From Sediminicoccus sp. KRV36 (GTDB lineage: Bacteria > Pseudomonadota > Alphaproteobacteria > Acetobacterales > Acetobacteraceae), in NCBI RefSeq assembly GCF_023243115.1, contig NZ_CP085081.1, positions 3,865,001 through 3,929,000 on the forward strand: a stretch of DNA of 64,000 nucleotides. Direction: 5' to 3'. The first letter of the stretch is position 1; the number at the start of each line of letters is the position of its first letter. The translations under genes and the position numbers were made by a program. This document shows positions 48,838 through 57,327 of the stretch, one piece after another. Below the pieces are notes generated by a model, which was given only the letters and a program-made list of their open reading frames with translations, had not been told where the DNA came from and did not search any database.

Positions 48838-49830
48838 ATGATCCAAGCTTCCCGTCGCGGCTTGCTCGCCGCCGGCGCCACCGGCTGGCTCGCCGGCCAA
48901 CCCGCCCTCGCCCAGCCCGGGCTGCCGGCGGGCTGGCCCGATCGTTCCATCCGCATCATCGTCCCCTATGCGGCGGGCGGCATCACCGATGTGATCAGCC
49001 GCGGCATGGCCATCGGCCTCCAGGCGGCGCTGGGCCAGCCGGTCGTTGTCGAGAACCGGCCCGGTGCCAATGGCACGGTGGGCACGCTGGCCGCCGCCCG
49101 CGCGCCAGCCGACGGCACCACCCTCACCATGGGCATCACCGACACCTTCGCCATCAACCGTTCCACCTTCCGCAGCCTGCCCTACAGCGATGAGAATGAC
49201 TTCGCGCCGATCTCCATGGTCACGCGCGTGCCCTTCGCGCTGATGGTGGGCGCGCATCGCCGCGAGATCACGGATTTCCCGAGCTTCCTGCGTGAGGCAC
49301 GGCGGCAGGCGGGGCGGCTCACCTTCGCGTCATGGGGCGTCGGCTCCTCCTCTCATCTCGCCTATGAATTCGTGGCCCGCGCGGAGCGGTTCGAGAAGCT
49401 GCATGTGCCCTTCCCGGCGCAGGCGCCGGGGATGCAGGCCGTGGCCGCGGGCCAGGTGGATTCCATGATGCTGCCGATTGGCGGCGCCAACAGCCTGGCG
49501 GTGGACAACCGCGCCCGCATCCTGGCCCTGGCGCATTCAAGCCGCATCGAGCTGACGCCCAACGTGCCCACCCTGGCCGAGCTGGGCGTGCCGCTGGCAA
49601 CCGGCCTCTGGCTGGCGCTCTACGCCCCCGCGCGCACGCCGGCACCCATCATCGCCCGCCTCAACGCCGCGGTGCGCGAGGGCATGCGCAACGAGCAGAC
49701 GCTGGCCGTGTTCCGCCAGCAGGCCGGCGCGGCCGAGCCCTCCACGCCCGAAGAACTCGCGGCCTTCGCCGCGCGCGAGCGGGTGCAGTGGGCGCAACTG
49801 GTCAATGAGAAGAACATCCGCGTCGAGTGA
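48838..49830 (+). CDS. Tripartite tricarboxylate transporter substrate-binding protein (TctC/Bug family)
   Basis: The 330-aa protein has a twin-arginine-like signal (QASRRGLLAAGATGWLAGQPALAQ) and the Bug signature GWPDRSIRIIVPYAAGGITDVISRGMAIGLQAAL, VVENRPGANGTVGTLAAARAPADGTTL. It is a periplasmic binding protein; no membrane component lies nearby. It is the second orphan of this family in the window. A GGGAG sequence sits 10 bases before the ATG. Confidence 0.93.
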   Translation: MIQASRRGLLAAGATGWLAGQPALAQPGLPAGWPDRSIRIIVPYAAGGITDVISRGMAIGLQAALGQPVVVENRPGANGTVGTLAAARAPADGTTLTMGITDTFAINRSTFRSLPYSDENDFAPISMVTRVPFALMVGAHRREITDFPSFLREARRQAGRLTFASWGVGSSSHLAYEFVARAERFEKLHVPFPAQAPGMQAVAAGQVDSMMLPIGGANSLAVDNRARILALAHSSRIELTPNVPTLAELGVPLATGLWLALYAPARTPAPIIARLNAAVREGMRNEQTLAVFRQQAGAAEPSTPEELAAFAARERVQWAQLVNEKNIRVE

Positions 49831-49994
49831 TCTTCACAATACATCCATAGGTTGCTGGAGTGTTAACGGCCCGGGAGCGCACCCTCCCGGGCATGATCAG
49901 CAACCGCTTCCTCGCCGCCGCCCAACGCGGCCCCGCACAAGAATCAGCACTGGGCTTCAGGAAGCCTTCATCTTTGCGGTGGATTGTAACCCGC

Positions 49995-50201
49995 ATGATC
50001 ACCACCAATTCCCTCGCGGCCTTCACGAAGGAGGTCGCCCCCCAACGCCCCGTGGCCGAGCCCGGGGCGATCCGCCGGCAAAACCCCGGCGAGGCGGGTG
50101 CCCTGGGCGCCGAGCCCGTCGCCCAGCGCCGGCTGGAGGCGGTGCCCCCCGCGCCCAGCAAGCCGCTGCCCCGTGGCTCCCTGCTGGATCTGCGGGTCTA
50201 G
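49995..50201 (+). CDS. Small hypothetical protein
   Basis: The 68-aa frame MITTNSLAAFTKEVAPQRPV...PRGSLLDLRV is Pro/Ala-rich with basic and acidic patches and a hydrophobic end. No fold or family is recognised. Its start follows a weak purine-rich stretch. It is the only candidate gene in the otherwise empty 49831-50357 gap, so it is tentative; the rest of that gap shows no other feature. Confidence 0.4.
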   Translation: MITTNSLAAFTKEVAPQRPVAEPGAIRRQNPGEAGALGAEPVAQRRLEAVPPAPSKPLPRGSLLDLRV

Positions 50202-50357
50202 CGCCGCTCGATACGCCCAAAATTCGAGCAAACCCACGAGAGCGTTGCTTTTCGGCAACAGATTGCCTTGTTTTGATGCGGCACCCTTGCGGTGCGTGGG
50301 AAACTTCTGTTCCTATTGGTGGCGAATCACTCTGAGCAACCTGAGGGAAACACTCCC

Positions 50358-51128
50358 ATGCGCAAACTGCTTTACGCTCTGGCGGCCACCGCCAGCCTCT
50401 CTCTCGCCCAGCCCGCCATGGCGCAGGTCGCCATCGGGGAGACAGGCGTGACCGTGACCACCACCGGCACCTACGCCAGCGACTACCTGTTCCGCGGCAT
50501 CAGCCAGACGCGCTCGCGCATGGCGTATCAGGGTGCCACGGAAGCTGTGCATTCCAGCGGCGTCTATGTCGGCGGCTTCATCTCCAACGTGCATTTCCAG
50601 GGCTGGGATGCCCGGCAGGAGGTGGACGTTTATGGCGGCTATCGCGTGACGCTGGCCGATTTCAACTTCGACTTTGGCGGCATCGGCTATCTCTACCCGG
50701 GCTACAACCGGCCCCCCGGCGGCGCCTCGCCCGTGCTGGACTACGCTGAATTCTACGCGAAGGTAACGCGCGAAATCGGCCCGGTGACGGTGCTCGGCGC
50801 GTTCAACTATTCGCCCAACTTCTTCGGGCGCTCGGGGGATGGCTTCTATGTCGAGGGCGGCGCCGACTGGAAGACCGGCGTCTGGGATCTGACCCTGGGC
50901 GGGCGCATCGGCTACCAGTGGATCCAGCGCAATGCCGTGTTCGGCACGCCGGACTACGCGTGGTGGTCCATTGCCGTGAGCCGCGAATTCGCCATCCCCA
51001 ATATCGGCACCCTGGTCGCGAGCGTGGGCTATTACGACACCTCGATCAGCAAGAGCGACTGCATCTACGGCACCAGCCAGAATATCTGCAGCGCCCGGGC
51101 CCTCGCCTCGATCGCCTTCCGCTTCTGA
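50358..51128 (+). CDS. TorF-family putative porin
   Basis: The 256-aa protein from MRKLLYALAATASLSLAQPAMAQVA has a signal peptide, then the TorF (Gcw_chp) pattern TTTGTYASDYLFRGISQTRS...AVHSSGVYVGGFISNVHF, alternating beta strands and a C-terminal ALASIAFRF, as for an outer-membrane barrel. The ligand is unknown. GAGGGAAAC precedes the start. Confidence 0.88.
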   Translation: MRKLLYALAATASLSLAQPAMAQVAIGETGVTVTTTGTYASDYLFRGISQTRSRMAYQGATEAVHSSGVYVGGFISNVHFQGWDARQEVDVYGGYRVTLADFNFDFGGIGYLYPGYNRPPGGASPVLDYAEFYAKVTREIGPVTVLGAFNYSPNFFGRSGDGFYVEGGADWKTGVWDLTLGGRIGYQWIQRNAVFGTPDYAWWSIAVSREFAIPNIGTLVASVGYYDTSISKSDCIYGTSQNICSARALASIAFRF

Positions 51129-51234
51129 CCCATCAAGCCTGACCCGGCGGCCGCGTGCCGCCGGGTGCCACGCCGGGCATTGACCGCGGCGTGGCGCAGG
51201 CGGACCCTGTGCCTCCCACCCGGATGGCAGGTCC

Positions 51235-51879
51235 ATGAAACTCCCGCTTCACCTCACCCTCCTTCTTACGGCCGCCGCCTGGCCCGCCTGGGCGCAGGAC
51301 CGCCCGGCCATCACCCCCACGCGTGATGTGGCCGTGACCTATCGCGCCACCACCGAGGGCCAGCCGCCGGGTGAAATCCGCATGTCCTGGCTCACCGCGC
51401 GCAACCTCATGCGCATGGACATGCCCGGCGGCCAGGGCTGGATCGTCGTGAACCTCGCGGCGGGCAGCGCCTTCATGGTGACCGATGCCCAGCGCATGGT
51501 GATGGACATGCCCTCGGCCGGCGCCTCGGCGCGGATGACGCCGAGCGCCAGCGCCCGCTTCACCCGCGAAGGCAATGCCCGCGTCGCCAATACCGACTGT
51601 GTCAATTGGCGCATGGAAGACCAGGGCCAGACGGCGCGCGTCTGCATGACCAGCGATGGCGTCATGCTCAAGACGGAAAGCCTCGCGGGCCAGGGGCCGG
51701 GCCGCGGCACGCTGGAAGCCACCGCCATCGCCTTCGGTCCGCAGGATGCGGCGCGGTTCCAGCGCCCCGCCGGATACCAGAGCCTGCAACTCCCGCCCGG
51801 CATGCCCGGCGGCCCCGGCGGCGGCATGCCGCGCGGCACCGCCATGCCCCCGCCCGGCGTGACCATGCCAGGGCGCTAG
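51235..51879 (+). CDS. Secreted hypothetical protein (DUF4412-like)
   Basis: The 214-aa protein has a signal peptide (LHLTLLLTAAAWPAWAQ) and a soluble body with a disulphide candidate (NTDCVNWRMEDQG...VCMTSDGVMLKTE) and a Pro/Gly/Met-rich tail (PPGMPGGPGGGMPRG...PPGVTMPGR). Its C-terminal body resembles the secreted protein at 4706-5299. Function unknown. The Mu-like element starts 11 bases after its stop. Confidence 0.7.
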   Translation: MKLPLHLTLLLTAAAWPAWAQDRPAITPTRDVAVTYRATTEGQPPGEIRMSWLTARNLMRMDMPGGQGWIVVNLAAGSAFMVTDAQRMVMDMPSAGASARMTPSASARFTREGNARVANTDCVNWRMEDQGQTARVCMTSDGVMLKTESLAGQGPGRGTLEATAIAFGPQDAARFQRPAGYQSLQLPPGMPGGPGGGMPRGTAMPPPGVTMPGR

Positions 51880-51889
51880 GCCGCGCCGG

Positions 51890-51968
51890 TGGGGGGCGAA
51901 CAATTAATCTGCCACGGCGCGAATAATTATTCTGCCGTTTAGAGGGTAAGAAAGTCTAATTATCAGGG
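51890..51968. repeat. Left end of Mu-like element with transposase-binding repeats
   Basis: AATTAATCTGCC (51902-51913) and AATTATTCTGCC (51925-51936) are direct repeats 23 bases apart, with a weaker AATTATCAGG at 51958. They match, inverted, the right-end sites at 61616 and 61636. Confidence 0.85.
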
Positions 51969-51998
51969 GGTTGAGCGTTCCTCAATCGGTCAACCGAT

Positions 51999-52155
51999 TG
52001 GTAAACCATTGAGGACCCTGCCGCCAAGGTCGAGCGAGGACGCTGAGTATCTAAGACGCTGAAAAGAAGCGTTTAACGAAATCGGGCCGGGACCCCGTTT
52101 GGGGGGTCGCCGGCCCGTTTGGTAAACCAGATTGGTAAACCAGACTGGTAAACCA
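51999..52155. promoter_or_regulatory. Four TGGTAAACCA operator-like palindromes
   Basis: TGGTAAACCA occurs at 51999, 52120, 52133 and 52146; the last three are spaced exactly 13 bases apart. The first lies within a larger CCTCAAT/ATTGAGG inverted repeat (51981-52014). They lie between the left end and the repressor gene's 3' end, a spot where Mu-type elements may have repressor or transposase enhancer sites. Confidence 0.65.
52084..52116 (-). terminator. Strong hairpin after the repressor gene
   Basis: GGGCCGG-GACCCC pairs with GGGGTC-CCGGCCC across a 6-base loop and one bulge (52084-52116). On the minus strand it lies 45 bases after the repressor stop and is followed by a weak T-rich stretch, so it is a plausible terminator. 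Confidence 0.5.
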
Positions 52156-52160
52156 AGCCG

Positions 52161-52535
52161 CTATTCGGCGGAAGCCTCTGGAACACCATGCTGCGCACGA
52201 TGCACCAGCAGGGCGAGGTCATCGAACGGCATACTGCGTCTGAGCAAGTAGCGGATTTTGCCCCACATGTTTTCCTCGAAGGGAGGGCCGAGGATGAGCC
52301 AGGTCGGATCGACAGCACGTGCGGGCTCTCCGGCTGGCAGCAGGTCCAGACAGAGAACTCCGATGATGCTGGAGAGCGACGGCTCAATCCGATAGGTTTC
52401 GATGCTCGCGAGGTGGCTTCGCGTGACCCCTACCAGGTCGGCGAAGTCTTCCTGCGTCATTCGGAGTTCAAGGCGAACTTCCCTGATCCGATCTGCGATT
52501 GATGCGGCCGGTGAGCCGCTTTTTGCCGGTGCCAT
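52161..52535 (-). CDS. XRE-family repressor of the Mu-like element
   Basis: The 124-aa protein has a helix-turn-helix near residues 20-60 (VRLELRMTQEDFADLVGVTRSHLASIETYRIEPSL) and a C-terminal region probably for dimerisation. It is transcribed away from the transposase gene, with 46 bases between the two starts, the arrangement of a lysogeny repressor over the early promoter. It is the likely keeper of the quiescent state. There is no separate Ner gene. Confidence 0.85.
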   Translation of the reverse strand: MAPAKSGSPAASIADRIREVRLELRMTQEDFADLVGVTRSHLASIETYRIEPSLSSIIGVLCLDLLPAGEPARAVDPTWLILGPPFEENMWGKIRYLLRRSMPFDDLALLVHRAQHGVPEASAE

Positions 52536-52545
52536 TTATAACCTC

Positions 52546-52564
52546 TTGTGTTGAAGTAGCACAA
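52546..52564. promoter_or_regulatory. Operator candidate between repressor and transposase
   Basis: TTGTG (52546-52550) and CACAA (52560-52564) form an inverted repeat in the 46-base divergent spacer, which must hold both promoters. A TATA-like CATATACCTT follows it. Confidence 0.5.
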
Positions 52565-52581
52565 TCATATACCTTGAGGCC

Positions 52582-54625
52582 ATGCATTCGCAAGCCTCAA
52601 CGTGCTATATCGAGACCAAGGCTTTTGCCGCCCTGGCCGATATTTCGCGCCAGGCGGCCATGAAAGCGCTCGCCCGCGCGCTCGGCGGCAAGGCTTGGAA
52701 TGGTCACGTTCTGGGCGTGCGGTTGGTCCGCGCTCGCGGTGGCGCGGCGGGCCGCTGCTACGAAGTCGCCATCTCTTCCCTCCCGCCCGAGCTGGCCGCG
52801 AAGCTCGCGCCCCCCCGCCCCGCCGCGCCTGTCTTCCGGCCCATCCTGGCGCCTGGACCTGATCCGGCCCATTCAAGCCGCTGGCGCCCCTGGCTCCGAT
52901 GCGCGCGCTGCGCAGCTCCGCGCCATCGCGGCCCGCGCCGTGTATCCAGTCGGTGAGCGCGCTGGCCAACCCATTGCCGAGCGTACCCTCCGCGCTTGGC
53001 TTGCGGCGGCCGAGGGCGGGGAGTTCTTCAAGGTCTCTGGCGCCACCCGCCGCGCCGATCGCGGCGCCTCGCGCGTCATAGCCTGGCGCGAATGGGACCG
53101 TGCCATGACGGCGGCTGGCGTATCTGAGGCGAAGCAGCTCGAGATTGGTGGGAGGCTTGACGCCATGGTTCGCGGCCTTTGGGCGGGGGGCGAAACCAGC
53201 GCCGCCAACATTCAATTCAGCTTGGCCCATCGTTGCCGCGCCCTGGCGGAAGAGGCAGGCGTAACCCTTGGCGAAGCGGAGATGCTGAAGCTCTGCCGGA
53301 TGCCCCTGCACTTCGCGGGCCACAAGGCCCGGCGCCGCGCGCGGATGGCGCACATCAAGAAGCACGATGCGGCCCGCTATGCGGCCAACCACGTCCCGCG
53401 CGTGCGGCGCCACCGCGACGGCCTTCGACCGATGGAACTTGTGGCGGTGGACGTGCGGCATTCCGACATTCTCTACAGCCGCCCCGATGGCAGCCCGGCA
53501 ACCGCGAAGATCATCGCCTTCCTGGACCTTGCCACCAACCGCATCTTCGCGCGGCCCTTCCTTCTCCCGAAGGGCGAAATGATCCGGCGCGAACACGTAC
53601 TGGCCACGCTGCGCGAGCTGGCGGCGGACCCCGCCTGGGGCGTCTGGCAGGGCCTGTATCTCGACAATGGCGGCGAGTTCGAATTGGGCGCCGCCCCCGA
53701 AGACCTGGCGCACCTGGCGGACCTGGTCCGCGCGGTGCATGGCGACGATAGGGCCACGGGCTGCGGCAACATCACCAGCCGCCCCTACAACCCGCAATCC
53801 AAGGTGATTGAGAGCATCTTCTCCATTTTCACGCGGTCCATAGAGCCCATTTATCAGGGCTTCATCGGCGGCAACCGCATGGCGAAGAAGACGCAGAACC
53901 AAGGCCGGGCGCCGGTTCCCATGGCGGGAGATGAAGCCACCATCCTCGCCAACTTCGCCGAGATGGTGGCCATGTACAACGCCAAGCCCCAGCAGAAGGG
54001 GCATATCAAAGGCCGCTCGCCCAATGAGGCGTTCCAAGCCTTTGTAGAGGATGCGGCGCGGCCCTGGGGCGCCATCCTGCTTGACCCGGCCGAGTTCAGC
54101 CTCGCCTTCGGGCCGGATGAGTTCCGCACCGTCCAGCCGGGCGGCGAGCTGCACATCCGCAACCGCGTCCTGACGCATCCGGACCTGGCGCCCATGGTGG
54201 GTGAGAAGGTATTGGTCCGACTGCCCATCCTTGATCCGACGCGGGCGGTCCTGCTCACCGATAAGGGCGAGCCGGTGCTTGTCGCGTCTCAGGTTGAAGC
54301 CTTCGGCATGCGCGACGTGGCGGGCGTCCGCTCGCATGACCGCACCCGCCGCGCGGCTGGCGCGGCCATGGCCAAGGCTGCGGCTGGCGCGGCCCGCATG
54401 GACCCGGCCGCAACCCGTGCGGCGGCCGTCGCGCATCTGCCCAAGCTGCCAGCCCCAGCGCCTGTCGCCACGGCTTCCGTTCACCCGGTCTTGCGCGAGG
54501 CGGCCGAGGCCGCGCCCGCTGCGGCGCTGCCAATCCGGCAAGAAGCAGAACGGGGCCGCGCGAAGGCAGAGAAAGAGGCCGCGCAACGCGCTGTTGCTGA
54601 GGCATGGATGCGCCATGCCGGTTGA
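52582..54625 (+). CDS. MuA-like DDE transposase, split by a +1 frame change at a C7 run
   Basis: The first frame (from ATG 52582) encodes the N-terminal winged-helix-like region (FAALADISRQAAMKALARAL...GKAWNGHVLGVRLV...YEVAISSLPPELAAKLAP). At the run of seven C at 52810-52816 the homology moves to the +1 frame, which runs to 54625. There the catalytic core has D-D-E: VAVDVRHSDI, GLYLDNGGEF and QSKVIESIFS, and a Mu-type C-terminal domain follows (DEFRTVQPGGELHIRNRVLTHPDLA). It joins element ends to target DNA with MuB. The shift could be a sequencing error, a mutation or programmed frameshifting. Confidence 0.8.
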
Positions 54626-54725
54626 GCATGGCCACGACATCGGACGGGAGGGCGCAGCAAACGCCCTCCCGCCCTTCGCCAGCCGGGGGCGTGCCCCGGT
54701 GACACCGATCAAGGGAATAGAGCCC

Positions 54726-55526
54726 ATGACCGATACTACGAACCATACTGCCAAACCGCCTGCCGACAACGGTGGCATGCCGGGCAATATCTGGCCGGTG
54801 CGCAGCGCCGTGGCGATCGCGCACGCCATCTCGACTTGCCGGAAGTCGGGCCAGATGGGGCTTGTCACGGGGCCGAGCGGCACGGGCAAAACCACCGCCG
54901 CGCGTGCCATGGTCGCCGCGCTGGACGAAGAGGGCATTGATGCGTGCCTGGTGATGATGACCCGTGCGGCCGATGGCTTGCAGCCGGGCCTTCTGCGGAT
55001 TGCGAAGGCCGTGGGTGCCTATGTTCAGCCGAACATGGGCGGCGCCGATATTTATGACGCCGTGGTCCATCATATTGCAACGCAGTGGGGCCGCGCTTCC
55101 GTGCTGGTCTTGGATGAGGCGCAATTCATGTCGGAGGCGCTGATTGATGCGCTCCGGAACCTCTCCGATGAAGTTCGGGGGGACGGCCTGTTGCGTGGCG
55201 TGGTGATGATCGGCACGCCCGATCTTGCGGCGCGCATTGAGGGCAAGCTTGGGGGGCGTTCGCGGCATTTCGAACCGCTCCGGGGCCGCCTCTACCTGGA
55301 CAATCTGGACGGTCTTGGGGCGTCCGATTTCGACGCCATCGCCAGCGGCCTTGGGGTCGCCGGAACGCAAGCGGTGCAATTGCTCGCGAAGGTCGCCACG
55401 GGACGCGGCGGGCTGCACAACGTGGCGAGGGTGGTTCAATCGGCCAAGCGTCTCGCCGGGTCGGGCCAGCCGCTTTCGCTCGGCACGCTGCGCATTGCGA
55501 TGCAGGGCCTCGGAGTTGGCGCATGA
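54726..55526 (+). CDS. MuB-like AAA+ ATPase (transposition target immunity)
   Basis: From ATG 54726 the 266-aa product has Walker A GLVTGPSGTGKTTAARAM, Walker B ASVLVLDEAQFMSEALIDALRNLSDEV and a GTPDLAARIEGKL sensor segment. MuB loads on target DNA, stimulates MuA and gives target immunity. Gene A-gene B order is the Mu norm. Its stop overlaps the next start (ATGA). Confidence 0.9.
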   Translation: MTDTTNHTAKPPADNGGMPGNIWPVRSAVAIAHAISTCRKSGQMGLVTGPSGTGKTTAARAMVAALDEEGIDACLVMMTRAADGLQPGLLRIAKAVGAYVQPNMGGADIYDAVVHHIATQWGRASVLVLDEAQFMSEALIDALRNLSDEVRGDGLLRGVVMIGTPDLAARIEGKLGGRSRHFEPLRGRLYLDNLDGLGASDFDAIASGLGVAGTQAVQLLAKVATGRGGLHNVARVVQSAKRLAGSGQPLSLGTLRIAMQGLGVGA

Positions 55527-55741
55527 GCACCGTGGCCAAGGATGCGTACGCCGCCCGCCTGGCGGCGGCCCGCGCTGCCCAGAATGCCGCCGCGTTGTTC
55601 GCGGTCCTGGATGGCCTGGTCACCGATCTTCCGACCGGCATGTCGCCGGAGATGATCGGTCATGTCGATCGCATCGCGGCCGTGATCGACGCCGGGAAGG
55701 TCTTTGCCACCCAAGCAAGGGAGTACCTCAATGGCCCATAA
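55523..55741 (+). CDS. Small phage protein of unknown function
   Basis: The 72-aa protein MSTVAKDAYAARLAAARAAQNAAAL...DRIAAVIDAGKVFATQAREYLNGP is alpha-helical and Ala-rich. It overlaps gene B and the GemA-like gene, so it sits in the early operon. No family recognised. Confidence 0.65.
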   Translation: MSTVAKDAYAARLAAARAAQNAAALFAVLDGLVTDLPTGMSPEMIGHVDRIAAVIDAGKVFATQAREYLNGP

Positions 55742-56177
55742 ACAGCGCGCAGGGCTTGCTACGGCAAAGCTCGCGATGATCCATGTCGCGCGGCGCAAGA
55801 TCGGGATGGAAGAGGCGGATTACCGCCTCTTCCTGCTTCGGATGGCGGGCGTCGAGAGCGCCCGCGACCTGACCGAGGCGGGCTTCCGCCAGGTCATGGA
55901 TGGCTTCGCCCATCTCGGCTTCCAGAGCGATAGCGCCGCCCGCAATTTCGGGCGGCGGCCGGGCATGGCTGGCGCTGGCCATGTGGCGGCCATGCGCCGC
56001 CTCTGGCTCGAATACACGGGCGGCACCGGCACGGATGCGACGCTGGGCAAATGGCTGGAACGAACCTGGGGCGTCTCCGCGCTGCGCTTCGTCACAGCCG
56101 CGCATGCGCCGAAGGTGGTGGCGGTCCTGAAGCAGATGGTGGCGCGGGGTGCGGGGCTGACCGATGGCGCGGCCTGA
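55731..56177 (+). CDS. GemA-like (gp16/DUF1018) regulatory protein
   Basis: The 148-aa product from MAHKQRAGLATAKLAMIHVARRKIGMEEADYR has the DUF1018 features (IHVARRKIGM and SARDLTEAGFRQVMDGF, then RRLWLEYTGG and WLERTWGVSALRFVTAAHAPKVV). GemA-type proteins modulate host gene expression and phage early functions in Mu. Start at 55731 is chosen over 55704. Confidence 0.85.
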   Translation: MAHKQRAGLATAKLAMIHVARRKIGMEEADYRLFLLRMAGVESARDLTEAGFRQVMDGFAHLGFQSDSAARNFGRRPGMAGAGHVAAMRRLWLEYTGGTGTDATLGKWLERTWGVSALRFVTAAHAPKVVAVLKQMVARGAGLTDGAA

Positions 56178-56523
56178 TCCGATCCCCGAGCTGATCCGCG
56201 ACTTCATCTGCCGCCAGCCGCAGACCTGGTCGTACTCGCAGCTTGCCGAGGCGTGCCGGAAGACCTTCGGGCGGGAGGCGCCGGACGCCGAGGCCATCCG
56301 CACCTGGTGGCTCGCGCGCGGCAAGCGGCCCGACCCGCGCGCGCGTATCCTCAATGACCCGGAGGTTGCCGCCTTCATCCGTGACTACGCCGGGCGCCTT
56401 TCGCCGCCGCTGATCCTGGGCAAGCTGCGCGCCACCTTCCCGGCTGCGCGGGTGCCCGCGCGCAGCAGCCTCTACCGGCACATTTCCGCAGTTCTTTCTG
56501 ACGATGCTCTGAACGACCGCTGA
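56164..56523 (+). CDS. Unknown phage protein with helix-turn-helix-like region
   Basis: The 119-aa protein (MARPDPIPELIRDFICRQPQTWSYSQLAEACRKTFGREAP) has an N-terminal helical segment that could be a winged-helix-like DNA-binding region. It overlaps GemA by 14 bases. No specific family is recognised; it is not a recognisable small terminase. Confidence 0.6.
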   Translation: MARPDPIPELIRDFICRQPQTWSYSQLAEACRKTFGREAPDAEAIRTWWLARGKRPDPRARILNDPEVAAFIRDYAGRLSPPLILGKLRATFPAARVPARSSLYRHISAVLSDDALNDR

Positions 56524-56856
56524 GGATGCTCTTTGATATCGCTCACCGCCCGCATGCGGGTGGCTGGGCGGGATGCCGATAAGAGCCACAAAGAAGTACC
56601 TGAGAACAGGGTGGGCGTCAGGTTTGGTATCCTCATCCCACCCAAGCCCCTGAAGCCGCCAGCGGGCTTCTCTGAGGACCACCTCCCAGCCCACCCCCCG
56701 CATCTGCGGGGGTGACAGGTAAGGCCCTCGCAAGCGCATTTTGGCGCTGCCGGGAGTGGTTCCCCCGGCATTCCTGGAAGTTGAGTGGTCGAGGTGTTCA
56801 CCCCCGAGGCAGCGGGGGTGAACACTGGCCCCGCCTCCGGCCGAATATGCGGTTTC
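56524..56856. other. Gap with three to four strong GC hairpins, one CRISPR-repeat-like
   Basis: No gene fits this 333-base gap. It contains palindromes at 56545-56562 (CCCGCATGCGGG), 56692-56714 (CACCCCCCGCATC TGCGGGGGTG) and 56750-56770 (GCCGGGAG...CCCCCGGC) and a perfect 12-bp stem at 56795-56826. Their spacing is irregular, so it is not an array. Confidence 0.6.
56795..56826. repeat. Type I-E-CRISPR-repeat-like hairpin upstream of Mor gene
   Basis: GTGTTCACCCCC (56795-56806) and GGGGGTGAACAC (56815-56826) flank an 8-base loop. Type I-E repeats have the same layout (GTGTTCCCCGC...GCGGGGATGAAC). It lies 30 bases before the Mor-like gene start and could instead be an operator or an attenuator. 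Confidence 0.55.
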
Positions 56857-57327
56857 ATGACCCATCGCGCCGAAGCCCCCCTGCATCGCTCGCCTCTGGC
56901 CCGCGCCCTCGCTGAAGGCGCCCTGCTTCGCTTTGGGCAGTCGTCGGCAACCTGCGAAGTCACCGTCTTGGCGCAAGCGCCAGCCGAGCTGGCCTACCTG
57001 ACAAGCCTCATGGGGGCCGAGGCTACCTTCCGCCTGATTGAGACGAATGGCGGGTGCCGCATCTACATCCCGAAGCATCCGCGCCAGGGCTGCGCGCTTG
57101 CGCGGGACATTGGGCTGCATGCCGCGCGCCTGTTGTCGGCCGAGTACGGCGGCGGGGACCTGAAGGTGCCGATCGCGCGGGTTTGGCGCGTCGCAACATA
57201 CTCGATCAACGGCCTCAGCGTTCGAACCATCGCGCGTCGCCTCTGCGTAAGCGAAGACACGGTCAATAATATCAGGAGCTGTCTTCGCCTGACCAACCGG
57301 CCGAGGGGTGGCACTCATGGGGCGTAA
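56857..57327 (+). CDS. Mor-like transcription activator (middle/late regulator)
   Basis: The 156-aa product from MTHRAEAPLHRSPLARAL shows the Mor/C layout: beta-rich middle GAEATFRLIETNGGCRIYIPKHPRQG and a C-terminal helix-turn-helix (SINGLSVRTIARRLCVSEDTVNNIRSCL). Mor activates the middle promoter in Mu, and C the late promoters. Here it directly precedes the morphogenesis genes and overlaps the tape-measure gene by 20 bases. Confidence 0.78.
   Translation: MTHRAEAPLHRSPLARALAEGALLRFGQSSATCEVTVLAQAPAELAYLTSLMGAEATFRLIETNGGCRIYIPKHPRQGCALARDIGLHAARLLSAEYGGGDLKVPIARVWRVATYSINGLSVRTIARRLCVSEDTVNNIRSCLRLTNRPRGGTHGA

Noticed and set aside
56540..56830. CRISPR array in the prophage gap
   Set aside because: Palindromes have irregular spacing (about 51 to 149 bases between centres) and do not form conserved repeats, and no cas genes are present; only a solitary repeat-like unit is kept as a finding.
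56092..57318. Long minus-strand frame across the GemA-to-Mor region
   Set aside because: Its sequence (VFTPAASGVNT) arises from translating the palindromic repeat and the opposite strands of phage genes.
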